Under the pieces are notes generated by a model that worked only from the letters and a program-made list of their open reading frames with translations, did no database searches and was not told the origin of the DNA. The translations under genes and the position numbers were made by a program. DNA of 64,000 nucleotides, from positions 3,968,001 through 4,032,000 of the forward strand of contig NZ_AP023087.1 of the NCBI RefSeq assembly GCF_045862395.1. The letters run 5' to 3'. Source of the DNA: Marinicellulosiphila megalodicopiae. GTDB lineage: Bacteria; Pseudomonadota; Gammaproteobacteria; Pseudomonadales; Natronospirillaceae. Below, piece by piece: positions 26,800 to 35,912 of this stretch (position 1 is the stretch's first letter; every line of letters begins with the position of its first letter).

Positions 26800-28146
26800 T
26801 TATAAATATCTAAACAGATCATTGGTTATGGCAACAGCCATCACACTGACCACAATCAACAGACCTATCTTTTTAAATCGTATTTGCCAACTTTCAGAGA
26901 GTGGCTTTCTACGAATAAGTTCAATTGTATCAAATAAAACATTTCCGCCATCAAGCATAGGAATAGGTAATAAGTTAATGACACCTAACGAAATACTCAA
27001 AATGCCAAGCAAGGATAAAAAACTTAAAAACCCAGATTTTGCAGCTGAACCCGATGCATTAGCCATGGTTCCTGGCCCACCCAGATTATCTAAGCCCAGA
27101 TCGCCTTTTATTAATTTTACAATCGAGATGACATTAAACTTAATCATTTCCCAAGTATACTTAAAACTATATAAAGCAGATTCAAAAATGGTTAAATTTT
27201 GCTCAATAATATGACTGTATTCTAAGGCATTGGATTGTACCTGAACTCCTATCAAATAGGGGGAATGTTTCTTGGTTTCATCGCGCTTTGGACGCAATAT
27301 TAAATCAATTTCATCCCCATCCCTTAATACAGTCCAATCGATTGAATCGCCTTGCGCGATTGCCATTCGCCATTGTGCATCACTGGTTATTGGAACACCG
27401 TTAATTTTAATCCATCTATCACCAGCTTGCATACCCGCGATGTGAGCAGCACCTGGATTAATTGTTTGCGCAAAAACTTGATAGCCCACATCAGTTTGAA
27501 TAAGACCTAGTTGAGAAATCACACTAACAGCTGACTGAACGTCTAATTGATCAATATATAATTGACCAGATTTCAACTCTCCATTGTACTCATACTCTAA
27601 ATTCACTGTACTTGATTGACCTGCAAACCTATACAAATACAAGCGAAATTCACGTAACGTTTCAAAGGATTTACCATCAAATGCTGTGATTGTAATACCA
27701 CTTGGAATTCCTGCGTTTGCAGCAATAGAATCTGGCACGACCTCGTTAAAATGCAAATCTTGCTGAGCAATTGGATGGGTAAAAATCAACGCATACAGTA
27801 AATAAGCCAATATAAAATTAAATAACGGCCCAGCTAATGAGATTGCAATGCGTTTAATGGGCGGTAACGTGTCGTAATAACGCTCACCTTCTTTTAATTC
27901 AATGGGTAAATTGTTGCTGTCTTTTTCTTGGCTTCCTGCCATTCTGACAAACCCACCTAATGGAATGGCCGATATTACAAATTCCGTGTCTTTTTTATTG
28001 CGCCATTTAATAAGTTTTTGACCAAAACCCACGCTAAATGTGATGATTTTTACTTTGAATAATCGGGCAATTAAATAGTGCCCCCATTCGTGAAAACTCA
28101 CCAATATCAGTATGGCAACAACAAAAAACAAGATATTCCACAACAT
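26800..28146 (-). CDS. rseP: Site-2 intramembrane zinc protease RseP
   Basis: 448 residues. The zinc motif HEWGH is in TM1 at about residues 20-24, the third ligand segment NLLPIPMLDGG lies near residue 400, and two PDZ domains sit between them in the periplasm. RseP cuts the anti-sigma factor RseA and signal peptide remnants, releasing the envelope stress sigma factor E. Two bases separate it from dxr, and 10 bases from bamA. The order cdsA-dxr-rseP-bamA matches Pseudomonas. Confidence 0.97.
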   Translation of the reverse strand: MLWNILFFVVAILILVSFHEWGHYLIARLFKVKIITFSVGFGQKLIKWRNKKDTEFVISAIPLGGFVRMAGSQEKDSNNLPIELKEGERYYDTLPPIKRIAISLAGPLFNFILAYLLYALIFTHPIAQQDLHFNEVVPDSIAANAGIPSGITITAFDGKSFETLREFRLYLYRFAGQSSTVNLEYEYNGELKSGQLYIDQLDVQSAVSVISQLGLIQTDVGYQVFAQTINPGAAHIAGMQAGDRWIKINGVPITSDAQWRMAIAQGDSIDWTVLRDGDEIDLILRPKRDETKKHSPYLIGVQVQSNALEYSHIIEQNLTIFESALYSFKYTWEMIKFNVISIVKLIKGDLGLDNLGGPGTMANASGSAAKSGFLSFLSLLGILSISLGVINLLPIPMLDGGNVLFDTIELIRRKPLSESWQIRFKKIGLLIVVSVMAVAITNDLFRYL

Positions 28147-28148
28147 GA

Positions 28149-29318
28149 TTACATTCCTTTAATGATGTTAATGGCTTCTGTTCTTGCAAGGACATCGACT
28201 TGCATTAATTGATCAATACTGACCACTTCATCATTTTTAATGTTACTCATGGTTTGTTTCACTACTTTTGCAATATCTAAAAATGCGATGTTATTATTTA
28301 AAAAGGCATCAACCGCCTCTTCATTGGCTGCATTTAAAATGGCAGGCATAATGCCACCCTGGGCAAATGCTTGTTTGGCAAGCGCTAGACATTCAAATCG
28401 AGATTCGTCTGCTTGATCAAAGGTTAATTGATTAATTTGGAAAAAATCCAAAGGTTCAACGCCCGATTCTATTCGCTCAGGATAACTCAAACCATAAGCA
28501 ATCGGTGTTCGCATATCAGGATTACCCATCTGCGCAATCACGCTACCATCGGCATAAGACACCATCGAATGAATAATTGATTGTGGATGCACAACCACTT
28601 GAACATCTTCAACTTTTAAATCAAACAACCAACAGGCTTCAATTAACTCTAAGCCTTTATTCATCAAACTTGCAGAATCGACGGATATTTTTTGACCCAT
28701 CGACCAATTTGGATGCGCAACCGCCTGCTCTGGCGTGACATTTTCAAGCTGTTGTTGGGAGAATTTCAAAAACGGACCGCCTGATGCGGTCAGTAATATT
28801 TTTTTAACCCCTTGCCCAGACTTTCCTTGCTGGTAATCAAAAGGTAACGATTGAAAAATCGCATTGTGTTCGCTATCAACAGGCAATAACGTGGCGCCGT
28901 ATTTTTTAACTGCCGACATAAATAATTGACCGCTGATCACTAGCGATTCTTTGTTAGCCAATAATACTCGCTTACCCGCGCATACTGCAGCGTAAGACGA
29001 TTGTAATCCTGCTGAACCGACAATGGCCGCAACCACGGTATCTGCAATAGGATCTTTAGCTATTTGAATCAATGCGTCTTCGCCTGTTAATACTTCAACA
29101 GTTGAATCGTTCATTGCTTCTTTTAATGTTAACGCACTTTGCTCGTCACTCATCACCACCACTTTTGGCTGAAAACGCTGAATAATTTCATGCATTTTCT
29201 GCCAATTTTTGTGACCGCTGACGCTGTGTAATTGGTATTTTTCGGGATGACGCTCAATAATATCTAACGTACTGGTCCCGATTGAACCGGTTGCACCTAA
29301 CAAGCAAATGGTTTTCAT
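28149..29318 (-). CDS. dxr: 1-deoxy-D-xylulose 5-phosphate reductoisomerase
   Basis: 389 residues. The NADPH-binding start LLGATGSIGTSTLDII, the substrate and metal segment LLPVDSEHNAIFQ and the flexible-loop region PNWSMGQKISVDSASLMNKGLE are all present. It makes 2-C-methyl-D-erythritol 4-phosphate, the committed step of the MEP isoprenoid pathway that also feeds UppS and IspA here. Its ATG overlaps the cdsA stop by 4 bases. Position after cdsA, rather than before uppS as in E. coli, is the Pseudomonas arrangement. Confidence 0.97.
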   Translation of the reverse strand: MKTICLLGATGSIGTSTLDIIERHPEKYQLHSVSGHKNWQKMHEIIQRFQPKVVVMSDEQSALTLKEAMNDSTVEVLTGEDALIQIAKDPIADTVVAAIVGSAGLQSSYAAVCAGKRVLLANKESLVISGQLFMSAVKKYGATLLPVDSEHNAIFQSLPFDYQQGKSGQGVKKILLTASGGPFLKFSQQQLENVTPEQAVAHPNWSMGQKISVDSASLMNKGLELIEACWLFDLKVEDVQVVVHPQSIIHSMVSYADGSVIAQMGNPDMRTPIAYGLSYPERIESGVEPLDFFQINQLTFDQADESRFECLALAKQAFAQGGIMPAILNAANEEAVDAFLNNNIAFLDIAKVVKQTMSNIKNDEVVSIDQLMQVDVLARTEAINIIKGM

Positions 29319-30145
29319 TTAACAAACATCGGAATAAATAAAACGAAAAAAGGGACGGCAGCCAATAAGCTATCAACACGATCCATGACACCGCCGTGCC
29401 CTGGCAATAATTGACTGCTGTCTTTAATGTTTTCATGACGCTTAAGCAGGCTTTCAAACAAATCACCCACAACAGAAAACAAGACAATCACGGCTGACAT
29501 AACAAATAATAAACCCCAATCCATTACACTGTAATTGGATTGGTCAAATAAACAAAACGCGGCGATCACTGAAAAGATCATGGCTGTTAGCATTCCGCCA
29601 TACACGCCTTCCCATGTTTTTTTAGGGCTGACTTTTTCTGCTAATTTGGTTTTACCAAAATGACGACCCGCAAAGTAAGCACCACTGTCTGCGCCCCACA
29701 CCAAAAACATTAACCATACTAAGTAGTATTCAGCATCGTCACCCATGTTTTTAAGCATAACCAAACCAATCCACATAGGGATAATAGCGAACACACCGAT
29801 AATTAAGCGCGCTGATTTTGCCCGCCAAAACAATTTAAATTTAGGAAAGCACAACACACAAATAAGCGCTAACACCCACCAAATAATGGCAAGGCGTAAT
29901 GTCCACGTACGTGAAGCGTCATCATCACCATAGCGAAGGGTCATATAACCAAATAACACAATCGCAATTGCGTAACCCACTCTTACAAAACTAGATTTAA
30001 AACCACTTAACTTTGCCCATTCCCAGCTAGCAAGCGCAGCAATAAGCATAATAAAATAAGGGAAATACATTGGGGATAAAAAGAAAATACCCACAATCAT
30101 CAATGGCGCAAGGACCATTGCCGTTAGTACTCGTTGTTTAAGCAT
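29315..30145 (-). CDS. cdsA: Phosphatidate cytidylyltransferase CdsA
   Basis: 276 residues with about eight membrane helices. The family signature is split over SPKKTWEGVYGGM and the C-terminal segment GDLFESLLKRHENIKDSS with LLPGHGGVMDRVDSLL, which carries the metal-binding acids. It makes CDP-diacylglycerol, the precursor of all phospholipids. It lies 23 bases after uppS and overlaps dxr. Confidence 0.97.
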   Translation of the reverse strand: MLKQRVLTAMVLAPLMIVGIFFLSPMYFPYFIMLIAALASWEWAKLSGFKSSFVRVGYAIAIVLFGYMTLRYGDDDASRTWTLRLAIIWWVLALICVLCFPKFKLFWRAKSARLIIGVFAIIPMWIGLVMLKNMGDDAEYYLVWLMFLVWGADSGAYFAGRHFGKTKLAEKVSPKKTWEGVYGGMLTAMIFSVIAAFCLFDQSNYSVMDWGLLFVMSAVIVLFSVVGDLFESLLKRHENIKDSSQLLPGHGGVMDRVDSLLAAVPFFVLFIPMFVK

Positions 30146-30168
30146 GTTTAGAATTCTTATATAATTAG

Positions 30169-30897
30169 TTATTTTTCTTTTGAAATTTGATCGTCTGTTT
30201 TACCGAATCGGCGTACACGATTTTCATATGCATCCATGGCTTTTTGTAGATCTGCTTTACCAAAATCAGGCCAAAGCACATCAGTGAAATAAAACTCACT
30301 ATAAGCAAATTGCCATAACAAGAAATTACTAATACGCATCTCATTTGCAGTTCGAATACATAAATCAGGCTCCGGTAAATCACCTAATTGAATATATTGC
30401 TGTAAATGGGCTTCTGTAATATCTTGAGGCTCTAACTTGCCATCTTTAACTAATTGCGCCACTTTTTGAGTTGCATTAACGATATCCCATCTGCCGCCAT
30501 AGTTAGCGGCAATGGCTAATATCAAACCTGTATTGTTTTGAGTTAACGCTTCGGCTTGTTTGACGTGTTGCTGGATTTTTTCATTAAAGCCAGACACATC
30601 GCCAATAATTTTCAAGCGGATATTGTTTTTATGCAGTTTTTTGACTTCACGCTGCAAGGCCATTAAAAACAATTCCATTAATGCACTGACTTCATCTTTT
30701 GGGCGCTTCCAATTTTCACTAGAAAACGCAAACAACGTCAGTACTTCAACACCTTGATTTGCACAAAATTCAACACTTTCACGCACGGCTTTTTGGGCGG
30801 CTTGATGCCCAGCAATGCCACCTAAAAATTTCTTTTTGGCCCAGCGGTTATTGCCATCCATAATGATCGCAATATGTTTTGCACAAGATTTAGTCAT
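30169..30897 (-). CDS. uppS: Undecaprenyl diphosphate synthase UppS
   Basis: 242 residues, a cis-prenyltransferase. MDGNNRWAKKK at residues 13-23 holds the catalytic Asp, GHQAA and FSSENWKRP follow, and the C-terminal signature PDLCIRTANEMRISNFLLWQ is complete (the usual GE of the motif is AN-E here). It elongates farnesyl diphosphate to the C55 carrier of peptidoglycan and O-antigen units; farnesyl diphosphate synthase is encoded at 59354. A strong terminator separates it from frr, so it probably has its own promoter. Confidence 0.96.
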   Translation of the reverse strand: MTKSCAKHIAIIMDGNNRWAKKKFLGGIAGHQAAQKAVRESVEFCANQGVEVLTLFAFSSENWKRPKDEVSALMELFLMALQREVKKLHKNNIRLKIIGDVSGFNEKIQQHVKQAEALTQNNTGLILAIAANYGGRWDIVNATQKVAQLVKDGKLEPQDITEAHLQQYIQLGDLPEPDLCIRTANEMRISNFLLWQFAYSEFYFTDVLWPDFGKADLQKAMDAYENRVRRFGKTDDQISKEK

Positions 30898-30920
30898 ACT
30901 TCGCTCGATATCTTTAAAAC

Positions 30921-30953
30921 AAAAAAAGGCCGAAGTATCTTCGGCCTTTTAAC
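30921..30953 (-). terminator. Strong intrinsic terminator after frr
   Basis: Twelve-base arms AAAAGGCCGAAG / CTTCGGCCTTTT (30924-30935, 30939-30950) with a three-base loop, followed on the minus strand by seven T residues. It ends the pyrH-frr unit ahead of uppS. Confidence 0.93.
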
Positions 30954-30961
30954 AAACGGTT

Positions 30962-31519
30962 TTAAACCGTTAACAGTTGTGTTTCTTTTTCAGCTAAACG
31001 CTTATCGATCGTTTCAATAAATGTATTGGTCATTTTTTGAATTTGATCTTCAGCTGCGTGCGCTTCATCTTCAGTGATTTCTTTATCTTTCAATAAGTTT
31101 TTCACATCAGTGTTCGCTGCTTTACGTACGTTACGTACAGAAATACGACCGTTTTCAGCTTCTGCTTTTGCATCTTTGATGTAGTTTTTACGCGTTTCTT
31201 CAGTCAACATTGGCATAACTAAACGAATCGTCTCACCACTTGTTTGAGGATTTAACCCAAGATCTGATTTCATGATCGCTTTTTCAATCGCCACTACCAT
31301 TGGTTTTTCCCAAGGTGTAATCGTTAACGTACGACCATCCTCAACACCAATGTTTGCTACAGCAGAGATTTCAGTTTGCTGTCCGTAATAGTCCACTGTA
31401 ATTGGATCTAAAATACTTGGATTAGCACGACCGGTACGGATTCGCTTAAACGCATTTTCTAGCGCTTCAATTGAGCGATCCATTTTTACTTTTGTTTGGT
31501 CAAAAATTTCATTTAACAT
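30962..31519 (-). CDS. frr: Ribosome recycling factor
   Basis: 185 residues from the ATG at 31517-31519, the standard RRF length and start (MLNEIF then KMDRSIEALENAFKRIRTGRA). A further upstream ATG would add ten residues inside pyrH. The long three-helix bundle and the C-terminal DKRLAEKETQLLTV are typical. RRF splits post-termination ribosomes with EF-G. The start overlaps the pyrH 3' end by 11 bases, so translation is coupled. Confidence 0.97.
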   Translation of the reverse strand: MLNEIFDQTKVKMDRSIEALENAFKRIRTGRANPSILDPITVDYYGQQTEISAVANIGVEDGRTLTITPWEKPMVVAIEKAIMKSDLGLNPQTSGETIRLVMPMLTEETRKNYIKDAKAEAENGRISVRNVRKAANTDVKNLLKDKEITEDEAHAAEDQIQKMTNTFIETIDKRLAEKETQLLTV

Positions 31520-32258
31520 TATCAATTGTCTCCAGCATTGTGGTGCCAACTGATCGATCAGTTATGACTTTTACAAGTGCACCTGGTTCATTCATATTAA
31601 AAACACGTACTGGCATATTGTGATCACGTACTAAACAAATAGCCGTTAAATCCATTACACCTAATTTTTTCTCTAATGCTTCGTTATAGGTTAATTGCTC
31701 ATACCTAACCGCTTTAGGATTTTTGCGTGGATCACTATCGTAAACGCCATCCACATTGGTTGCTTTAAACACAACATCTGCATCGATTTCAATACCGCGT
31801 AAACACGCAGCAGAATCGGTAGTAAAGAATGGATTACCTGTGCCCGCAGCAAAAATAACCACTTCACCTTTAGATAAATGACGCATAGCTTTACGACGAT
31901 CGTAATCGTCTACAACACCTGTCATTGAAATAGACGACATTACTACAGTTGCAATATTAGATCGCTCTAACGCATCACGCATAGCAATAGCATTCATAAC
32001 GGTAGCTAGCATACCCATGTGATCGCCGCTTACACGATCAAGACCCGCATCACTTAACTCTTTGCCGCGAAATAAATTTCCGCCACCAATTACTAAACCG
32101 ATTTGGATACCAATTCCAACTAACTGACCAATTTCAATCGCCATTCGATCCAAAACCGCTGGATCGATCCCAAAACTCTTGCTGCCAGCTAATGCTTCGC
32201 CGCTAAGTTTCAGTAAAATTCTTTTATATTTGTTTGTACTATCCGCAGTATTAGCCAC
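31509..32258 (-). CDS. pyrH: Uridylate kinase PyrH
   Basis: 249 residues, amino-acid-kinase fold. KYKRILLKLSGEAL begins the domain, LVIGGGNLFRG binds phosphate and substrate, and AAGTGNPFFTTDSAACLRG and VDGVYDSDPRKNP are conserved UMP kinase segments. It makes UDP for RNA, cell wall and lipid A precursors. It lies between tsf and frr, the standard order, preceded by a terminator-like hairpin. Confidence 0.98.
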   Translation of the reverse strand: MANTADSTNKYKRILLKLSGEALAGSKSFGIDPAVLDRMAIEIGQLVGIGIQIGLVIGGGNLFRGKELSDAGLDRVSGDHMGMLATVMNAIAMRDALERSNIATVVMSSISMTGVVDDYDRRKAMRHLSKGEVVIFAAGTGNPFFTTDSAACLRGIEIDADVVFKATNVDGVYDSDPRKNPKAVRYEQLTYNEALEKKLGVMDLTAICLVRDHNMPVRVFNMNEPGALVKVITDRSVGTTMLETIDNVK

Positions 32259-32284
32259 TACTCATCCTCTTAAAAAAGTCAGAT

Positions 32285-32313
32285 AATAAAAGAGAGCGCA
32301 AGGCACTCTCTTT
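32285..32313 (-). terminator. Attenuator-type terminator between tsf and pyrH
   Basis: A stem AAAGAGAG / CTCTCTTT extended by three inner pairs (one G-T), with a three-base loop, then TTTTATTATC on the minus strand. It sits in the 104 bases between tsf and pyrH and would reduce readthrough from the ribosomal genes. Confidence 0.75.
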
Positions 32314-32362
32314 AATTTGCATTATTATGCAATATTTTTCAGCTTGCGAAAAGCAAAAAGGA

Positions 32363-33223
32363 TTATACGCCTGCTGCTGCCGCTGCTACTTCTGCTGCAA
32401 AATCTACAACTTCAACTTCAATACCTTCACCCACTTCAAAACGGATGAATGATTCGATTGTTGCATTCGCTTTTTTAGCCAATTGACCGATTTTAACATC
32501 TGGGTCTTTAACGAAAGCTTGTTCAGTTAAGCTGATTTCTGCTAAGAATTTCTTGATACGACCAACCATCATTTTTTCAATGATTTCTGCAGGTTTTCCA
32601 GAATCTTCAGATTGAGCACGAACTACTTCTTTTTCACGCTCTAAAACGTCTTCAGACACATCTTCAGGGTTTAAGAATTGTGGATTTGAAGCTGCGATAT
32701 GCATAGAAATATCTTTCGCTAACTCAGGTGTACCGCCAGTTAATACTGTAACCGCTGCGATTTTTGCGCCGTGAGTATAAGCTGATACAACATCACCTTC
32801 AACATACTCAATACGACGTACAGAGATGTTTTCACCGATTTTTTGAACTAATTCTTCACGTGCTTTTTCTAAGTCGCCAGCCATTAATGCCGCAACATCA
32901 GTTTGCTTAGTTTCAAACGCTTTCTCAGCAACTAAGTTAGCAAACCCTAAGAAGTTAGCTTCACGTGCTGCAAAGTCAGTCTCAGAGTTAACTTCTACAA
33001 TAATTGCAGATTTGTTATCATCAGCGATTTTAACAACAGCGATACCTTCTGCCGCTGTACGACCAGATTTTTTCGCTGCTTTTAAGCCAGACGCTTTACG
33101 CATGTTATCAATTGCAGTTTCGATGTCGCCTTCAGCTTCTTTCAAAGCTTTTTTGCATTCCATCATACCAAGACCAGTACGGTCACGTAATTCTTTAACT
33201 AGGCTCGGAGTAATTGCCGCCAT
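32363..33223 (-). CDS. tsf: Elongation factor Ts
   Basis: 286 residues. The N-terminal UBA-like domain contains LRDRTGLGMMECKKAL, and SETDFAAREANF is the EF-Ts signature that contacts EF-Tu. The C-terminus is Ala/Val-rich (FAAEVAAAAAGV). EF-Ts exchanges GDP for GTP on EF-Tu. It follows rpsB after a terminator-like hairpin, as in E. coli. Confidence 0.98.
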   Translation of the reverse strand: MAAITPSLVKELRDRTGLGMMECKKALKEAEGDIETAIDNMRKASGLKAAKKSGRTAAEGIAVVKIADDNKSAIIVEVNSETDFAAREANFLGFANLVAEKAFETKQTDVAALMAGDLEKAREELVQKIGENISVRRIEYVEGDVVSAYTHGAKIAAVTVLTGGTPELAKDISMHIAASNPQFLNPEDVSEDVLEREKEVVRAQSEDSGKPAEIIEKMMVGRIKKFLAEISLTEQAFVKDPDVKIGQLAKKANATIESFIRFEVGEGIEVEVVDFAAEVAAAAAGV

Positions 33224-33248
33224 CGTTATATTCCTCTATTTAAAATGT

Positions 33249-33271
33249 AAAAAGGGGAGCGAATGCCCCCC
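33249..33271 (-). terminator. Attenuator-type terminator between rpsB and tsf
   Basis: GGGG / CCCC outer pairs (33254-33257, 33266-33269) with a bulge, inner GC/GC pairs and loop GAAT, followed on the minus strand by TTTTT. A comparable leaky terminator between rpsB and tsf is known in E. coli. Confidence 0.7.
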
Positions 33272-33290
33272 ATCTGAAATCAAAAAACTA

Positions 33291-34007
33291 TTAGTTAGCT
33301 TCTTTAACTTCTACGTATTCTTCAGCACTTTGATCACGAGCTTCTAAAACAGCGCCGCTTACAGCTTCTAAGTAAATTTCGATTGCGCGAATCGCGTCAT
33401 CGTTACCAGGAATTACGTAATCAACACCATCTGGGTTGCTGTTAGTATCAACAACACCAAATACAGGAATACCTAATTTGTTAGCTTCGTTAATAGCGAT
33501 TCTTTCATGATCCGTATCGATTACGAATAATGCGTCAGGTAAACCACCCATATCTTTAATACCACCGATAGAGTTTTCTAATTTTACCATTTCACGTTGA
33601 CGAGTTAATGCTTCTTTCTTAGTTAGCATTTCAAACGTACCGTCTTTTTGTTGTGATTCTAAATCACGAAGACGTTTGATTGATTGACGAATAGTTTTGT
33701 AGTTCGTCAACATTCCGCCTAACCAACGGTGTGCAACATAAGGCATACCAGAACGTTCAGCTTCTTTACGAATGATTTTGCTTGCAGAGCGCTTAGTACC
33801 AACAAATAAGATTTTGTTCTTAGCAGTCGCGATTTTCTTAACTTCTACTAATGCATTGTTTAATGCAGGAACAGTGAATTCTAAGTTGATGATATGGATT
33901 TTGTTACGAGCACCAAAGATGTACTGGTCCATTTTAGGATTCCAGTAACGAGTTTGGTGACCAAAGTGAGCACCCGCTTTAAGCAAGTCACGCATAGATA
34001 CAGTCAT
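33291..34007 (-). CDS. rpsB: 30S ribosomal protein S2
   Basis: 238 residues, complete S2: MRDLLKAGAHFGHQTRYWNPKM at the start (signature 1) and the conserved TNSNPDGVDYVIPGNDDAIRAI near the C-terminus (signature 2). S2 binds the 30S neck near the anti-Shine-Dalgarno region with S1. The long leader upstream (34008-34250) is typical of autoregulated rpsB-tsf operons. Confidence 0.99.
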   Translation of the reverse strand: MTVSMRDLLKAGAHFGHQTRYWNPKMDQYIFGARNKIHIINLEFTVPALNNALVEVKKIATAKNKILFVGTKRSASKIIRKEAERSGMPYVAHRWLGGMLTNYKTIRQSIKRLRDLESQQKDGTFEMLTKKEALTRQREMVKLENSIGGIKDMGGLPDALFVIDTDHERIAINEANKLGIPVFGVVDTNSNPDGVDYVIPGNDDAIRAIEIYLEAVSGAVLEARDQSAEEYVEVKEAN

Positions 34008-34489
34008 AATATTCTCTTTTAAAATTGAGCGCTAATGCACTCTGGGTTAGGCCTCTGAACACCCCATTTTCCAACCTATTTATTAAAAAGGCACCCAGAA
34101 AAATGTGTCGATGAACGTGAGTATTTAAAACACACCATTATTGATGCGCGATTTTTTGACAAAGCGATCAAACCACTTTATCTCCTGATATTTTCAGGGC
34201 GCGTTTTATACCATATTTGCTAAAAATTTAAAAGGTTTTCGTGTTTTCCGAAGTCAAAAATGTGCTTTTTGATAAAAATAGGCAAATTACGTAAAAGCTT
34301 GTTAATTTTTCCATCTCATTTGCTACACTTTATTTCGAATAAAACCGATGAAATATAGGTATTTTTCATCCCCACAGGTGCATTTAGGTTTTTAGTCAGT
34401 ACAATAGCTGGCAACTTATCTATATCTTAACTGCCTGATCTTTTTATGCTCAATTTTCAAGCATTTACACACTTAATTAGGAGACTTTT
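34008..34489. other. 482-base divergent control region between rpsB and the small-ORF/serB unit
   Basis: No gene seen. Minus strand: an rpsB leader of up to about 200 bases, with GGGTGTTCAGAGGCCTAACC just before the start region as a possible S2-responsive structure, and an extended -10-like TATAAA at 34205-34210. Plus strand: a TACAAT -10-like hexamer near 34401 and a perfect 7-base inverted repeat GATGAAA / TTTCATC (34347-34353, 34364-34370). In E. coli the rpsB leader is the site of S2 autoregulation; that it works the same way here is inference. Confidence 0.5.
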
Positions 34490-34657
34490 ATGTCTGACTC
34501 AAACAACGCATTAAAAACTGAATTAGAAACAATTAAACACGGCCTATTTTTGATGAGTAGTGTTGATCGTGGTCGCGCACTTTCTACTCACGAAACTGAC
34601 GATTTAATTGAAGCGTTACGCAAAAATGTTGAAACGGCTTTACAGCTAGCAAAATAA
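34490..34657 (+). CDS. Small conserved-looking protein, 55 residues
   Basis: A short gene with a strong ribosome binding site (AGGAG, seven bases before the ATG). The product begins MSDSNNALKTELETIK and ends NVETALQLAK; it is hydrophilic, mostly helical and balanced in charge, with no membrane segment. The segment GLFLMSSVDRGRALSTHETDDL sits in the middle. It ends 42 bases before serB and reads in the same direction, so it is probably the first gene of that operon. The codon use and the good initiation region argue for a real gene. I do not recognise a family. Confidence 0.7.
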   Translation: MSDSNNALKTELETIKHGLFLMSSVDRGRALSTHETDDLIEALRKNVETALQLAK

Positions 34658-34699
34658 ATCTTAGCTAACCACACCTTTCCAACAACAGAAGACAATTCA

Positions 34700-35911
34700 A
34701 TGAACGAAGTGCTCATGTTGAAAGTAACTGGCGATGACCAACTTGGTCTAACCAGTTCACTAACAACAATTCTTGCCCAAGCCAATATTACGATTTTAGA
34801 TATTGGCCAGTCTGTCATTCATGACCAAGTATCACTTGGCATGCTTTTAAAATTCCCCGAAAGCGAAGATGTGTCTAATACGATTAAAAACGTATTATTT
34901 TGCGCACACGAACTTGGCATAAGAGCAGTGTTCACTCCTGTTTCTTCAGATAGCTACGAACAATGGGTTAGCCAGCAAGGTAAAGATCGATTCATTTTAA
35001 CTTTACTTGGCAGACAACTTTCAGGCTCAAATATTGCCGCGGTTTCTAAAGTCATTAGCCACCAAGGTTTAAACATTCAGGACATTACTCGCCTGACTGA
35101 CAGACAACCGTTAGAGCTTCCAAACAATGAAAGCAAATCTTGTATTGAGTTTTCATTACGTGGCCTACCTAACAACCCAGACCAATTGCGAGCAGAGTTT
35201 TTAGAGATTTGCGCCGAGCATAATGTAGACATCGCCTTTCAAGAAGACAACGTTTACCGCCGAAACCGTCGTTTAGTTGCCTTTGATATGGACTCAACCT
35301 TAATTGAAGCCGAAGTTATTGACGAATTAGCAAAGGAAGCCGGTGTTGGCGAACAAGTGGCCCACATTACCGAAATGGCAATGCAAGGTAAGCTTGATTT
35401 CAACGAAAGCTTCAAACAACGTATGGCACTTTTAAAAGGATTGGATGAGTCCGTGCTTGCAAAAATTGCTGATCGCCTGCCGATTACTGAAGGCGCTGAA
35501 CGATTAATCCGCACACTAAAACAATACGGTTATAAAACGGCTATTTTATCTGGTGGTTTTAATTATTTTGGAAAACACCTTCAACAGAAATTTGGTATCG
35601 ATTACGTTTACGCAAACGAGCTTGAAATAAAAGACGGCAAAGTAACAGGTAACGTGATTGGCCAAATCGTTAATGGCGAACGCAAGGCTGAATTACTAAA
35701 AGAAATTGCCGAAAAAGAAAATATTCGAATTGAACAAACCATTGCAGTTGGCGATGGCGCAAATGACTTACCTATGTTGAGCCTTGCAGGCTTAGGTATT
35801 GCATTTCGCGCTAAAAGTATCGTTGAGCAATCGGCTAAACAATCCATTTCCACATTAGGCTTAGATGGCGTACTTTACCTTCTAGGTTTTAAGGACCAAG
35901 ACATTATTTAA
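34700..35911 (+). CDS. serB: Phosphoserine phosphatase SerB with N-terminal ACT region
   Basis: 403 residues, like Pseudomonas SerB (404) and longer than E. coli SerB (322). Residues 1-170 form two ACT-like regulatory modules (VTGDDQLGLTSSLTTILAQ, LGRQLSGSNIAAVSKVI). The HAD phosphatase domain starts at about 190 with FDMDSTLIEAEVIDELA (nucleophile Asp in DMDST), followed by LSGGFNYF and VGDGANDLPML. It dephosphorylates phosphoserine in serine synthesis; the ACT modules suggest serine or related amino acid feedback. Only one base separates it from the RNase II gene. Confidence 0.96.
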   Translation: MNEVLMLKVTGDDQLGLTSSLTTILAQANITILDIGQSVIHDQVSLGMLLKFPESEDVSNTIKNVLFCAHELGIRAVFTPVSSDSYEQWVSQQGKDRFILTLLGRQLSGSNIAAVSKVISHQGLNIQDITRLTDRQPLELPNNESKSCIEFSLRGLPNNPDQLRAEFLEICAEHNVDIAFQEDNVYRRNRRLVAFDMDSTLIEAEVIDELAKEAGVGEQVAHITEMAMQGKLDFNESFKQRMALLKGLDESVLAKIADRLPITEGAERLIRTLKQYGYKTAILSGGFNYFGKHLQQKFGIDYVYANELEIKDGKVTGNVIGQIVNGERKAELLKEIAEKENIRIEQTIAVGDGANDLPMLSLAGLGIAFRAKSIVEQSAKQSISTLGLDGVLYLLGFKDQDII

Positions 35912-35912
35912 T

